The notes: generated from the sequence alone by a model not told the origin. A stretch of 33,159 bases of DNA from an uncultured Clostridia bacterium (GCA_900018335.1 FIZK01000016.1:1517-34675), one strand, 5' to 3'; shown: positions 18,635 to 29,076, counted from the first letter of the stretch. A program made the numbers and translations.

Positions 18635-19492
18635 TCACTGCCGCTCCGCGGCTTCAGGCAGCCTTCTAAACCCTTCCCCCAATACCTCATGGACATCGTG
18701 GATAACCACAAAGGCCTTGGCATCAACCTCCGCCACAATCCGCTTAATGGCCGCTATTTCCATCCGGGAAACGATCACCAAGAGCACTTCTTTGCCGTGG
18801 CGGGTGTACATACCCCGCCCCTCCAGACTGGTCACTCCCCGCTCCAGCTTTTCCATGATGGCCTGGCCGATGGGCTCAGGGTGATCGGAGATGATCAAAC
18901 AGGCCTTGGCGTAATTCTGGCCCTCCTGGACCAGATCAATGGTCTTGGTGGTCAGAAACACGGCAATCAGCGCGTACATGGCCAACTCCAAACCGAACAC
19001 CGCACCTGCCAGCAAGATCACCGCACCATCCACAAACAGCAGGGCCTGCCCCACACTGGTGGGGAAAAACCTGGCCAAGAGCTGTGCCGCCATATCCGTA
19101 CCTCCTGTGGAACCGCCGCAGCGGAAGGCGATGCCTAAACCGATCCCGGAAAGCACTCCGCCGTAAATGGCCGCCAGCAGCAAGTCCTCGGTGATGGGTA
19201 CAGCCCAGCGGTTGAACAGGTCCACGAAAACGGAAAGGGCCACGGTGCCAAATAGGGTCCGCGCCCCGAACATGGAGCCCAACACCCGCCAGCTCAAGAA
19301 AAAGAGGGGCACGTTCAGGAGCAGCATGGTCACTCCTGCGGGAAAACCGGCGAGGTGGTAAACCACGGTGGCCAAGCCGCTCACCCCACCGGCGGCAACC
19401 TTGGCCGGAATTAGGAAGAAGCTCACTCCCACGGCGGTAATAGCCACCCCCAGCAGAACTCCGCCAAAGCCCAGCACGATCCTGCGAGCCAT
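18635..19492 (-). CDS. YitT family membrane protein (DUF161 + DUF2179)
   Basis: GVSFFLIPAKVAAGGVSGLATVVYHL, GGSTGGTDMAAQLL, C-terminal DUF2179-like VTSLEGRGMYTRHGKEVLLVIVSRMEI. Confidence 0.92.
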   Translation of the reverse strand: MARRIVLGFGGVLLGVAITAVGVSFFLIPAKVAAGGVSGLATVVYHLAGFPAGVTMLLLNVPLFFLSWRVLGSMFGARTLFGTVALSVFVDLFNRWAVPITEDLLLAAIYGGVLSGIGLGIAFRCGGSTGGTDMAAQLLARFFPTSVGQALLFVDGAVILLAGAVFGLELAMYALIAVFLTTKTIDLVQEGQNYAKACLIISDHPEPIGQAIMEKLERGVTSLEGRGMYTRHGKEVLLVIVSRMEIAAIKRIVAEVDAKAFVVIHDVHEVLGEGFRRLPEAAERQ

Positions 19493-19496
19493 TGCG

Positions 19497-20231
19497 CTAC
19501 CTCCCCTTCACTAAACGCTCCTTAAGCACGGCCAGTACAAACAGGGGCAGCACGGCCATGCGTCTGATCCTCCACGGCTGGCGCACCAGGCGGTACAGCC
19601 ACTCCAGGTTCATCCTCCGCATCCAGCTCGGCGCCCGCCTATCCACACCAGCCCACACGTTGAAGCTCCCGCCAACACCCACAGCCACCGGAATGCGCAG
19701 CTCAGCCAAGTGGGCGGCCAGCCATTTTTCCTGGCGGGGAACTCCCAGGGCTGCCAGGAGGATGTCCGGGCGGGCCTCTTTCAGGCGGGCCAGGATCTCC
19801 TCTTCCTCAGGCCCCTTGAAAAAACCGTGGTGTGTTCCGGCAATGCGCAGCCCGGGCCAGCGCTGGCTCACGGCTGCGGCAGCCTTTTCCGCCACCCCCC
19901 GCTCACCGCCTAAGAGGAACACCCGCCACCCCTTCTCTCCGGCGCGGGCCAGGAGCGCTTCGGCCAACTCGATGCCGGGGATGCGCTCTGGAACTTCCTG
20001 TCCCAAAAACGAGGCAGCCCAGACCACACCAATGCCATCGGCCACCACCAAATCCGCCCGCTGCAGGATCTCAGCCAAGAGGAGATCCCGCCTGGCCTTC
20101 ATCACCATCTCCGGGTTGGCGGTGACAGCTAGATGGGGCTTGCCCGAGTGGATAAACTCTTCCAGCATCTGGAGGGCTTGGCCCATGGAAATCGGGTCAA
20201 AGCCCACTCCTAGAATGTCCCTCCTGCTCAC
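19497..20231 (-). CDS. WecG/TagA/CpsF family glycosyltransferase
   Basis: TANPEMVMKARRD, LVVADGIGVVWAASFLG, VFLLGGERGVAEKAAA, LLAALGVPRQEKWLAAH, VGVGGSFNVWAG. Confidence 0.95.
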   Translation of the reverse strand: MSRRDILGVGFDPISMGQALQMLEEFIHSGKPHLAVTANPEMVMKARRDLLLAEILQRADLVVADGIGVVWAASFLGQEVPERIPGIELAEALLARAGEKGWRVFLLGGERGVAEKAAAAVSQRWPGLRIAGTHHGFFKGPEEEEILARLKEARPDILLAALGVPRQEKWLAAHLAELRIPVAVGVGGSFNVWAGVDRRAPSWMRRMNLEWLYRLVRQPWRIRRMAVLPLFVLAVLKERLVKGR

Positions 20232-20235
20232 ACTC

Positions 20236-21267
20236 TCACCTCAAAACCTGAGCTAAAACCCTGCGGTTGCCTGCTGTGCGCCGCTGCAGCTCCCCGAGGG
20301 CCCTTTGATAGCCTTGGCGCTGCTCCTCCATGGCGGTGAGCACCTGGCTCACTAGTTCCGGCAGGCGCCCCAACTCCCCCAGCTCCACATAGGGCACGCG
20401 CAGCTGGGCGCACACAGCCGCCACCTTAGGATCATAGTTCACTCCCACGGGCTGGCAGTCGTTGAGGGCACTGAAAATGAGGCCGTGGAGGCGCATGGAT
20501 ATGCACAGGGCCGCCCCCTGAAACATTCGATCCAAGTTGCTCAACTCCGGTTTGGCGTGGACCTTCAGCCCAGGACATCTCGTCTGCAGAAATGCGCCCA
20601 GCTCCTGATCGCCCGGTCCTAGGGGCAGAAATTCCACTGACCAGCCCTCCTGCTCCCAGCGCAGGAGGTGCTCCAGCCAGAGCGAGCTCTGTTCTGGCCA
20701 GCCTTCATGGGGCCTGAGATTGAGCAGCAGCCTTCTGGTCCGCTCCCCTGTATTGGCCGCTAAACCCCGTGCAAACACTGGATCAGCCGCCAGCACGATC
20801 TTCTCCTCAGGTACCCCCAGCTCTTCCAAAAAGCGCAGGCTGTCCTCATCCCGCACGGAGCAGGCTGCAGCCCGTTTGTAAACTCGCGCGGTCCAAGACT
20901 TGTAAGGCCCGCTGGAGATGGGGCCCAGGCCCTGGGCATACATCACCACCGGGACCCGGCGCAGCAGAGCCAGCTCCACCAGGGAGAGATAGTAGGGCAG
21001 GCTGCGCTTGCTGGTGGCATCCTGCAGCAGCGAACCCCCTCCGCTCACCATACAGCGAGCGGAGGACAAAACCCGCCAGATCCCTTTAAGATCGCAGCGC
21101 CCCAGAACGGACACGCCGTGCTCAGCCGCGGTTTGCTGCGGGTTGCCCGAAGGAACCACGATCTGCCTGCGGCTGATTCCCAGGGAAACCAAATCCTGGC
21201 ACAGGGCGGCCAGGATGGCCTCGTCCCCTAGATTACCGAACCCGTAGTACCCCGAAACGAGAATCAC
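20236..21267 (-). CDS. csaB: Polysaccharide pyruvyl transferase CsaB
   Basis: ILVSGYYGFGNLGDEAILAAL, SGGGSLLQDATSKRSLPYYL, MRLHGLIFSAL; GTG start at 21267 with GAGGTGG RBS, overlapping the DUF5693 3' end. Confidence 0.92.
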   Translation of the reverse strand: MILVSGYYGFGNLGDEAILAALCQDLVSLGISRRQIVVPSGNPQQTAAEHGVSVLGRCDLKGIWRVLSSARCMVSGGGSLLQDATSKRSLPYYLSLVELALLRRVPVVMYAQGLGPISSGPYKSWTARVYKRAAACSVRDEDSLRFLEELGVPEEKIVLAADPVFARGLAANTGERTRRLLLNLRPHEGWPEQSSLWLEHLLRWEQEGWSVEFLPLGPGDQELGAFLQTRCPGLKVHAKPELSNLDRMFQGAALCISMRLHGLIFSALNDCQPVGVNYDPKVAAVCAQLRVPYVELGELGRLPELVSQVLTAMEEQRQGYQRALGELQRRTAGNRRVLAQVLR

Positions 21268-22876
21268 TGCGCAGCCACCTCTTCCCCCAGTGGTAGATCC
21301 GCCAGACCAGCCAGCCCAAAGCATAGCCGAACACCCATCCGTACAGTGTGCGCAGCAGGCTCACCCACAGGAAGGTGTGGGTGTGGGTAAAGGTGTTCAC
21401 TAAAGAGAGCTGCCCAATCACGGCCAGGGGCAGCAGCCAGGATCGCTTGGGATCCTGCGCCCGCAGTGCCAAGTACAAAGCGGGGTGGCCCAAGAACAGC
21501 TCCTTGGTGCGGGGCCTCACCCGCAAAAGGTTTTCCAGCGCCTCCCGGAGCTGCACCTCCGCCTCCAGGACGGGAATTCCGAAGTTCCCGGTGCGCAGCA
21601 CATAGAGCACTCCCACTAGGCCCACCCCCCCTGCGGCCAGCAGCCAGCGCACGGGCACCTCCCGGCGCAGCCAGTCGCGCACAGGGCGCACCACCGTAAA
21701 GAACATCAGGGCAATGGGAAGCACATGCATGAGTTTCACGCCCCGGAACTCTTCCATCTTCACCAAAAACTCCGTACCGCTCAGCGTACCCACGACAAAC
21801 AGGGCTCCCAATAAAGAAACCAGGAGCACGCTGTGGGCGCGCCTAAAATGCGTCCCACCCCACTGGCACTCCAGGGCCAAACAGGGAAAGACAACGGCGG
21901 CCACCAGGGCCAGCCCCTGCTTAGCCAGGAGGGGGGAAACGGCAAGCAGTGCCACACTGCCGAGGTAACCGAGGATTCCGCCCCCCAGCACCAGACGGGA
22001 CAGTCCAGGAAAGAGAGCCTGGCCGTAGAGAATCGCGCCCGCCCAAATGCCCGCTGCGACCAGTGCGGTCAGAAGTCCTAGGGGCTGCCAGAAAGCAAAG
22101 GGCTCGGCAGTGCCCAACTCAAAACCGGCTGCCTCGAGCCTGGCCCCCAAGGCATCCAGGACATCCAAGGATCTCTGCCAGCCTCCCTCGGCCTGCATAA
22201 AGGGGCGCACATACAGCACCCGGATGTTCCGCTCCCTGACGGCGCGGACGTAGCGGTTGAGGATGCGCTCATCGGAGAGCACCTGCATTTCCCTGGCGCT
22301 GATGCCGTGCAGCCTCACTACTCGGCCGGGCTCAGCTGCCTCTAAACGGGGGGTGGAAAACTCCACCAAAGCCAAAACGGCAGGCGAGCCCTGCAGCTGA
22401 TCCTGGGCCATGGTCCCCTGCCCGCTTAAGATGAGCAGCTGCGGCTGGGCCGCCAGCCACACGGGCTCCACATCCCAGGGAACCGTGTTCAGCTTGGGTG
22501 CGGCCTGCAGCCCAGCCTCCTGAACCAGCTGAAACTGCTCCCCATGGAAGGCCAAAGGCAGGGTCAAAAACCGCCCCAGATCCCCAACCTCCTCCGGCAG
22601 CTCGGCCCGCACATCTTCGGGTATCGCGCCGCCCGCGAGCATGCGCTCGCCCAAGCTCTCAGGCTGGATGGCTATGGTCCCAACCTCTGCCCCTTTCAGG
22701 TCAGCCAAAAGCCGTTCCAGGGGAACCCCGGACTCTTGGCTCAGCTGCTGCAGGCCCACAAAATCATAGACCAGTTCCACTGTGCGGTTGGGTCTTTCCA
22801 CCATCCAGCGCTGCGCAGCGACCAGGAGTGCCGCCAGGGCTGCCACTAGGATAATAGTCCACAGAACCCTTTTCAT
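21233..22876 (-). CDS. DUF5693 family membrane protein
   Basis: N-terminal TM, extracytoplasmic domain with IAIQPESLGERMLAGG, then multi-TM; linkage to csaB. Confidence 0.75.
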   Translation of the reverse strand: MKRVLWTIILVAALAALLVAAQRWMVERPNRTVELVYDFVGLQQLSQESGVPLERLLADLKGAEVGTIAIQPESLGERMLAGGAIPEDVRAELPEEVGDLGRFLTLPLAFHGEQFQLVQEAGLQAAPKLNTVPWDVEPVWLAAQPQLLILSGQGTMAQDQLQGSPAVLALVEFSTPRLEAAEPGRVVRLHGISAREMQVLSDERILNRYVRAVRERNIRVLYVRPFMQAEGGWQRSLDVLDALGARLEAAGFELGTAEPFAFWQPLGLLTALVAAGIWAGAILYGQALFPGLSRLVLGGGILGYLGSVALLAVSPLLAKQGLALVAAVVFPCLALECQWGGTHFRRAHSVLLVSLLGALFVVGTLSGTEFLVKMEEFRGVKLMHVLPIALMFFTVVRPVRDWLRREVPVRWLLAAGGVGLVGVLYVLRTGNFGIPVLEAEVQLREALENLLRVRPRTKELFLGHPALYLALRAQDPKRSWLLPLAVIGQLSLVNTFTHTHTFLWVSLLRTLYGWVFGYALGWLVWRIYHWGKRWLRSDSRFGVLRVR

Positions 22877-23574
22877 TGCCGTCCTCCAATGCGGATCTCC
22901 ATCTTGTGCTCCAAAAGCTCAACCGCCTGCATCTCCACGGGCAGGGGGAACTCTCCAAAATCAACGGTGAAGTCGAAGCTGTCTCTGAGCATGTCCAACA
23001 GTAGTTCAGGAACCCTGGCATCCTGCACAGCCAAGTCCATGAGCACAAAGCGCAGAGCTGAACCGTTTTCCACCACCACATCGCCGAGGACGCGGACGCT
23101 CACATCCATGTTCCAGATGCCCACCGTCCCCAACACCGCCAATCCTTGCGGGGAAATCTCCAGCCAGAGCCGGCGGGATGGGTCCACTTCCCTCCAAAAG
23201 GCCTCATTGAGGGCGCTTTCTGAGACCAGGAGCGAACCGGTTATGCTGCTAAAGCTCGTGAGCACCAGTTCGTGCTGGGTAAAAAGGGTCCAGGGCTGAA
23301 AGAGGATCTCTTCGGCCTCCAAGTTCAGCTGGGAGACATCCACTCCTTCCAGGCCCGCATCCCGCGCGGTAAGGGCCAAGCTGGGGATTCTCCCCATGAG
23401 CAGTTCCCACCCCCAGGGAGCCTCAACGGTGAGGTCCAGCTCGGCCGTTTCCAAAGCCGCAGCCAGCTCCCCCTTCAGCTCCGCGGTCAAACGGGGCAGC
23501 AAAACCACCCTGGGCAGGGCCAGCAGGATCAGGATCACAATGAACAGGGGGACAACAGCCCATGGCCGCTTCAT
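22873..23574 (-). CDS. DUF2993 (LmeA-like) protein
   Basis: N-terminal TM anchor; LTAELKGELAAALETAELDLTVEAPWGWELLMGRIPSLALTARDAGLEGVDVSQLNLEAEEI pattern; ATGA overlap with the DUF5693 gene. Confidence 0.65.
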   Translation of the reverse strand: MKRPWAVVPLFIVILILLALPRVVLLPRLTAELKGELAAALETAELDLTVEAPWGWELLMGRIPSLALTARDAGLEGVDVSQLNLEAEEILFQPWTLFTQHELVLTSFSSITGSLLVSESALNEAFWREVDPSRRLWLEISPQGLAVLGTVGIWNMDVSVRVLGDVVVENGSALRFVLMDLAVQDARVPELLLDMLRDSFDFTVDFGEFPLPVEMQAVELLEHKMEIRIGGRQ

Positions 23575-23587
23575 ACGCTCCGCTCCT

Positions 23588-23622
23588 CAAAAAGGCCCTT
23601 TTCGGCTCTGCGAAAAAGGCCT
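23588..23622 (-). terminator. Rho-independent terminator after prfB
   Basis: Minus strand GGCCTTTTTCG...CGAAAAGGGCC then TTTTTGAG. Confidence 0.85.
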
Positions 23623-23629
23623 CCGCCGT

Positions 23630-24713
23630 TTAGCGCTTCATCTTAAGATATGCTTCGATAAAGGGATCCAGGTATCCGTCCATAACCGCCTCCACGTTGC
23701 CCACCTCCACGTTGGTGCGGTGGTCCTTGACCATGGTGTAAGGACAGAAGACGTAGGAACGGATCTGGCTGCCCCAGGCAATTTCCTGCTGCTCTCCCTT
23801 GATGCTTTCCAGCTTGGCCCTCTGCTCCGCCAGCTGCCTTTCCATCAGCCTGGCCCGGAGGATCTTCAGGGCCGATTCCCGGTTAGCATGCTGTGAACGC
23901 TCGGATTGGCACTGCACCACAATCCCCGTGGGCAGATGGGTAATGCGCACCGCCGAGTCCGTCTTGTTCACATGCTGGCCCCCGGCACCGCTGGAGCGGT
24001 AGGTGTCGATGCGCAGGTCATCGGGGTTAATCTCCACACTTACATCATCTTCTATTTCCGGCAGCACTTCCACCGAAGAAAAGGAGGTGTGCCTGCGCCC
24101 GGAGGAATCGAAGGGAGAAATCCGCACCAGGCGGTGCACTCCCTTTTCGCTCTTCAGATAGCCGTAGGCGTGCAGGCCCTTGATGAGCATAGTGACATCC
24201 TTAATGCCCGCTTCGTCGCCGGGCTGGTGATCCAGTACCTCCACGCCGTAGCCCTGATCCTCCGCCCAGCGGGTATACATCCGCCAGAGCATGGAGGCCC
24301 AATCCTGCGACTCAGTGCCGCCGGCGCCGGGATGGATTGTTAAGATGGCGTTGCTGGCATCATACTCGCCGCTGAGCAGGGATTCCAGCTCCAGCCGGTC
24401 CACTTCCCGCTCCAGACGCTCCAAGCTTCCCGTGAGCTCTCCTTGGAGATCCTGGTCCTCAGATTCCTCCACTAGTTCCAGCAGAACCTGGACATCTTCG
24501 TAGAGTTCGTGAACGTTCTGCCACCGTTTGATTATTCGCTTGAGCTCGCTCACTTCCCTCGTGGTCTGCTGCGCCAATTCCTGGTTATCCCAAAAGCCGG
24601 CCTCCAGCATGGATCCTTCCAGGTCGCCCAGGCGCTCCTGCTTACCCGCTATGTCAAAGATAACCTCGCATTTCTTCGATCCGCTTACCCAAACTCGCTA
24701 ACAACTCATGCAT
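23630..24713 (-). CDS. prfB: Peptide chain release factor 2 with programmed +1 frameshift
   Basis: Main frame contains [24 protein letters not shown] (GGQ); frame-0 start [19 protein letters not shown] with CTT TGA C at the junction; GGGAGG RBS. Confidence 0.97.
24653..24668 (-). promoter_or_regulatory. RF2 recoding site: CGAGGTTATCTTTGAC (SD-like GAGG, CUU slip codon, UGA stop)
   Basis: Stop TGA at 24654-24656 in frame 0; +1 reading gives [24 protein letters not shown]. Confidence 0.95.
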
Positions 24714-27222
24714 TGGTTGACCTCCCACAACACTTCTTGTATTTCTTCCCGCTCCCGCAGGGGCAGGGGTCATTGCGGCCCACTTTTTCCCCCACACGGC
24801 GGGGCTGGCGTTCCACTTGCTCACCCTGGCTGGTCTGGGCATCGGCCAGCCTGTCTTTGGGCTGGGCCTTTTCAGCACCCACCAGCCGCACCTTAAAGAG
24901 CATGCTGATGCTGTCCTCTTGGATGCGGTGCACCATCTCCTGGAACATCTCGAAGGCCTCCAGGCGGTATTCCACCAAGGGATCGCGCTGGGCGTAAGCC
25001 CTGAGGCCGATGCCTTCCCGCAGATCATCCATGTTGCTCAGATGATCCATCCACTTCTGATCCGTGATCTGCAAAAGCACCAGCTTCTCAACGTGGCGCT
25101 GCAGTTCAGGCCCGTAATCGGCCATCTTAGCCTCATAGGCCTGCCGCGCCTGTTCATAGAGCATCCGGGCCATCTCCTTGGGCGGCAGGGCAGCGAGTTC
25201 CTCCGCGCTCAGGGCTGCGGGCTGGCCCACCATCTCCGCGAACTGCCGCCTGATGGCCTCCAGATCCCAGTCGTCCCGGTTCAGTTTCTCATCCGCGTAG
25301 CGCTCCACCAAACGTTCGCAAACCGCTTTCAGCATGGCATCGATCTGCTCAGAGATGTTCTCATCCAGGAGCACATTCCGCCTCTGGGCGTAGATCACTT
25401 CCCGCTGCTTGTTCATGACGTCGTCGTATTCCAAGACCTGTTTTCTGATCTCGAAATGGCGGGTCTCCACGCGCTTTTGGGCGTTTTCGATGGCCTTGCT
25501 GACCTGGGGATGATCAATTGGCTGATCCTCTTCCCATCCCAAGCGGTCCATGATCCCCATGATGCGGTCGGAGCCGAACAGCCGCATGAGATCATCTTCC
25601 AGGGAGACGTAAAACTGAGACGAACCCGGGTCGCCCTGACGGCCGGAGCGGCCCCGGAGCTGATTGTCAATGCGCCGGGATTCATGGCGTTCCGTTCCGA
25701 TCACGTGCAGGCCGCCCAGCTCCACCACGCCCTCGCCCAGGACGATATCGGTACCACGGCCGGCCATGTTGGTGGCAATGGTTACCGTGTTGCGCTGGCC
25801 GGCGAGTTTGATAATCTCCGCTTCCTGCTCATGGTACTTGGCGTTGAGCACCTGGTGCGGGATGCCCTGCCCCTTGAGGAGCCGGCTGAAATACTCTGAG
25901 GCCTCGATGCTGATGGTGCCCACCAAAACGGGCTGTCCCCGTTTGTGGCGCTCCACAATGTCGGCGATGATGGCCCGGGCCTTGGCCTCACGGGTCCTGA
26001 AGACCAGATCGGGCAGGTCTTTTCTGATCATGGGCATGTTCGTGGGTATGACCACCACATCCAGCCCGTAGATCTTCCTGAATTCCTCTTCTTCAGTCTT
26101 GGCGGTGCCGGTCATGCCCGCCAGTTTATTATACATACGGAAGTAGTTCTGATAAGTGATGGAAGCCAGGGTCTGGCTCTCTTTGAGCACGGGCACCTTT
26201 TCCTTGGCCTCGATGCTCTGATGCAGTCCGTCGGAGTAGCGCCTGCCCGGCATCAAGCGCCCCGTAAATTCATCGACGATAATCACTTCGCCGTCTTTGA
26301 CCACGTAATCCCTATCCCGTACAAAGAATTCCTTGGCTTTGAGGGCCTGATTGAGATAGTGGTTCAGCTCAAAGTGAGCGTCATCAAACAGATCATCTAT
26401 GCCCAAAAGGCGCTCAACCTTGGCCAGGCCTTCTTCCGTGATGGAGATGGTCTTGGCCTTTTCGTCCACTTCATAATCCCGCCCGGCCCTGAGCTGGGGA
26501 GCGATTTGGGCAAAACGCACATAATACTGGGCCGAATCCTCCGCAGCTCCTGAAATAATCAGCGGAGTTCTGGCCTCGTCAATCAAAATGGAGTCCACTT
26601 CGTCCACGATGGCGTAGTTCAGCGCCCTCTGCACGATCTGTTCCGGGTAGACTACCATATTGTCCCGCAGATAGTCGAATCCAAACTCGTTGTTGGTGCC
26701 ATAGGTGATCTGGCAGTTGTAGGCTTCTTTGCGTTCCTCGAAGCTGAGCCCGTGCACAATGACGCCCACGCTCATGCCCAGGAACTTGTAGATCTCCCCC
26801 ATCCATTCAGCGTCGCGCTTGGCCAGGTAGTCGTTGACCGTGACCACGTGCACCCCTTGGTTGGTGAGCGCGTTCAAGTACACGGGCAGAGTGGCCACTA
26901 AGGTCTTGCCTTCACCCGTCTTCATCTCTGCAATGCGCCCCTGATGCAGGATAATGCCGCCCAAAAGCTGTACATCGAAGTGGCGCATGCCCAAAGTCCG
27001 CCGGGACGCTTCCCGCACTACCGCAAAGGCCTCCACCAGCAGATCATCCAAACTGGCCCCCGCGGCCAGTTTCCCTTGGAAGTATGGGGTTTTTGCTCGC
27101 AGCTCCTCATCGCTGAGGGCCTGCATTTCTGGTTCCAGGGCATTGATGGCATCAACCACTGAACGCAGGCGCTTCAGCTCCCGCTCCGTTGGGTCCAGCC
27201 AGTTCTTGAGCCTCTCTAGCAC
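24706..27222 (-). CDS. secA: Preprotein translocase subunit SecA
   Basis: [74 protein letters not shown]-terminal [21 protein letters not shown] start at 27222 with GGGAGG RBS. Confidence 0.98.
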   Translation of the reverse strand: MLERLKNWLDPTERELKRLRSVVDAINALEPEMQALSDEELRAKTPYFQGKLAAGASLDDLLVEAFAVVREASRRTLGMRHFDVQLLGGIILHQGRIAEMKTGEGKTLVATLPVYLNALTNQGVHVVTVNDYLAKRDAEWMGEIYKFLGMSVGVIVHGLSFEERKEAYNCQITYGTNNEFGFDYLRDNMVVYPEQIVQRALNYAIVDEVDSILIDEARTPLIISGAAEDSAQYYVRFAQIAPQLRAGRDYEVDEKAKTISITEEGLAKVERLLGIDDLFDDAHFELNHYLNQALKAKEFFVRDRDYVVKDGEVIIVDEFTGRLMPGRRYSDGLHQSIEAKEKVPVLKESQTLASITYQNYFRMYNKLAGMTGTAKTEEEEFRKIYGLDVVVIPTNMPMIRKDLPDLVFRTREAKARAIIADIVERHKRGQPVLVGTISIEASEYFSRLLKGQGIPHQVLNAKYHEQEAEIIKLAGQRNTVTIATNMAGRGTDIVLGEGVVELGGLHVIGTERHESRRIDNQLRGRSGRQGDPGSSQFYVSLEDDLMRLFGSDRIMGIMDRLGWEEDQPIDHPQVSKAIENAQKRVETRHFEIRKQVLEYDDVMNKQREVIYAQRRNVLLDENISEQIDAMLKAVCERLVERYADEKLNRDDWDLEAIRRQFAEMVGQPAALSAEELAALPPKEMARMLYEQARQAYEAKMADYGPELQRHVEKLVLLQITDQKWMDHLSNMDDLREGIGLRAYAQRDPLVEYRLEAFEMFQEMVHRIQEDSISMLFKVRLVGAEKAQPKDRLADAQTSQGEQVERQPRRVGEKVGRNDPCPCGSGKKYKKCCGRSTNA

Positions 27223-27278
27223 GTCTCTACCTCCCAGGTTTATTGTACTACGACCTGCAGCCCCCCGCAAGCTGGCCC

Positions 27279-28415
27279 CTACATCCCCTTGAGGCCCGCA
27301 TCCACCAGGGCCCACAAACCGCCAGCGACCAGCGAATGGCCCCCGAGAAGGATGGGAATGGGTGCTTCCAGGCTGGCCCGGGTGAATTCCCGCAGAGCAT
27401 CGTGGGTAATGAGATCCACCTCGCCCAAGTCAGAAGCAAAACGATCGGCGGCACTGAGCTGCCAATGAAAGTGTTCGAAGAGGACCCTGGTATCTAAGAC
27501 GGCACCTCCGGCCAATTCAGCCAAAAAGCTGAAAAAGGCGGTAAAGCCCAACTCTTCCACCAGCCTGCCCATGAGGGCCTTCACTTCTCCCCGGGCGTCC
27601 CTGCCCAGGGCTTTCATGCTCCGCTCTTCGGAATAAAGGCGCAGGCGGCAGCGGGTGTTGGCATCCAGGTACTGAAAGAGGCTGGAACCCACGCGCCCGT
27701 AGATGATCAGCTCTGCACTGGGATTGCCCAGCAGCTCCTTGATGGCCTCGGCCCGGGAAAGATCCCAGGTCAGGTTCTGCACCGCGGCGCGGGTGTGCTC
27801 GCCCAGGGCTGGATGCACCGACATGATCAACACGTCCGTGGGTGTGTCCACATCGAAGTTCAAACCCAAAGTGCGCTGCAACGGCACGTGCCGCAAGCCC
27901 GCTTCATTGCTGAGCGCCAGGGGCAGTGCATTGTCAATGGCGGGTAGGGTAATGCGGCTGAGCGCCTCCCCCGGGGTAAAGCCCACCAGATCGGCGGAAT
28001 AGTAATTGTTGGTGAGGAAGATCTCTTCATTCTGCTCCAAGATCTCCCGCATATACTGCAGCTCCGCGGAAGAAAGCAGGGGAGCCGCCGCTCCCCCCAT
28101 GTACAACACCTTTTCCAGACGGCAACTCTCCACCACATCCCAGAGGCGCTGGCCAAAGTGGAAGGGCCGTTCAATCTCCCTGTCCACCAGGACTTGAGCT
28201 CCCGTTGCCTCCAAACGCCCAGCCAAGTCGGGGTAAGAAGTCACCACCAGGATGTGCACAAACCCAGCTTCCCGGGCACGGTCCACCAAGTCCAGAACCA
28301 TGCCCTGTCGCACCATCTGCATCTGGGTTTCCAGCGCACCACGCACTGCGCCGCCTTCAAAGATCACTAAACTGACCGGTTTAGCCTGTTTAGAATTGGG
28401 ATTCGATGAGCCCAT
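27279..28415 (-). CDS. Uncharacterised protein with MobA/CofC-like (GT-A) NTP-transferase features plus C-terminal extension
   Basis: [34 protein letters not shown] (DVDTPxD motif); start ambiguous among 28442/28424/28415. Confidence 0.55.
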   Translation of the reverse strand: MGSSNPNSKQAKPVSLVIFEGGAVRGALETQMQMVRQGMVLDLVDRAREAGFVHILVVTSYPDLAGRLEATGAQVLVDREIERPFHFGQRLWDVVESCRLEKVLYMGGAAAPLLSSAELQYMREILEQNEEIFLTNNYYSADLVGFTPGEALSRITLPAIDNALPLALSNEAGLRHVPLQRTLGLNFDVDTPTDVLIMSVHPALGEHTRAAVQNLTWDLSRAEAIKELLGNPSAELIIYGRVGSSLFQYLDANTRCRLRLYSEERSMKALGRDARGEVKALMGRLVEELGFTAFFSFLAELAGGAVLDTRVLFEHFHWQLSAADRFASDLGEVDLITHDALREFTRASLEAPIPILLGGHSLVAGGLWALVDAGLKGM

Positions 28416-28935
28416 AGTTCCCATCACGCCGTTTGTAAACAACGCTCACTTCGCCGCTTTCCGCGTCCCTAAATACAAAAAAGTCATGCCCCAAGAGCTC
28501 CATCTGCATGACCGCTTCTTCCACATCCATGGGCTTTAGGGCAAAGCGCTTTGTCCGCACTATGCGGGGACCTGCCGTTCCTCCCTCGCCTTCCTGGCCA
28601 GGAGCCTGCAGTTCGCTGAGCTTGGGCCCTTGAGTCTTCTTCCAAAGCCGCCCCTTAAACTTGCCAAACTGACGTTCAATCCGATCCACTGAACTGTCAA
28701 TGGAAGTGTACATGTCTCCAGTCTTGCCTTCGCCCCTGAGCAGAACACCGGAGAGATTCACGGTTACTTCGGCAATGTGAATTCCCCGCTCAATCCTGAG
28801 CATCACTTCAGCAGAGGCAGTCCGATTGTCATTGAGGTATTTTTCAAGCTTCGAGACCTTTTTCTCCACGTAGCTCCGTAAGGATTCTGTAATCTCGAGG
28901 TTCTTTCCGGAGATGCTGATTCTGATCTTGGCCAT
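28390..28935 (-). CDS. hpf: Ribosome hibernation promoting factor, long form
   Basis: MAKIRISISGKNLEITESLRSYVEKKVSKLEKYL; C-terminal [54 protein letters not shown]. Confidence 0.95.
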   Translation of the reverse strand: MAKIRISISGKNLEITESLRSYVEKKVSKLEKYLNDNRTASAEVMLRIERGIHIAEVTVNLSGVLLRGEGKTGDMYTSIDSSVDRIERQFGKFKGRLWKKTQGPKLSELQAPGQEGEGGTAGPRIVRTKRFALKPMDVEEAVMQMELLGHDFFVFRDAESGEVSVVYKRRDGNYGLIESQF

Positions 28936-28972
28936 CCCTATTCACTCCTTCAATGACGACTTTATCCATAAT

Positions 28973-29000
28973 ATTACCCTTAGCGGAAGTAAAATCCTTC
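28973..29000 (-). promoter_or_regulatory. Candidate sigma-H-like promoter of hpf: GAAGGATTT-N12-GGGTAAT
   Basis: Matches RNAGGAWWW; -10 is one mismatch from RNNGAAT. Confidence 0.35.
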
Positions 29001-29007
29001 CGGGCAG

Positions 29008-29037
29008 TAAAAAATGGACTGAGTCCATGCCCAGTCC
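29008..29037 (-). terminator. Terminator of the late flagellar operon
   Basis: Minus strand GGACTG...CAGTCC then ATTTTTTA. Confidence 0.75.
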
Positions 29038-29076
29038 CCTCCTATGCATCTTGTCCCGCGCTGGGAAATCCGCGCC

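Noticed and set aside
24654-25028. 124-aa minus-strand ORF as an independent gene
   Set aside because: Most of it is an out-of-frame reading of secA; only its last 19 codons are real, as the RF2 frame-0 start.
24817-25899. 360-aa plus-strand ORF antisense to secA
   Set aside because: Shadow ORF; secA is unambiguous on the minus strand.
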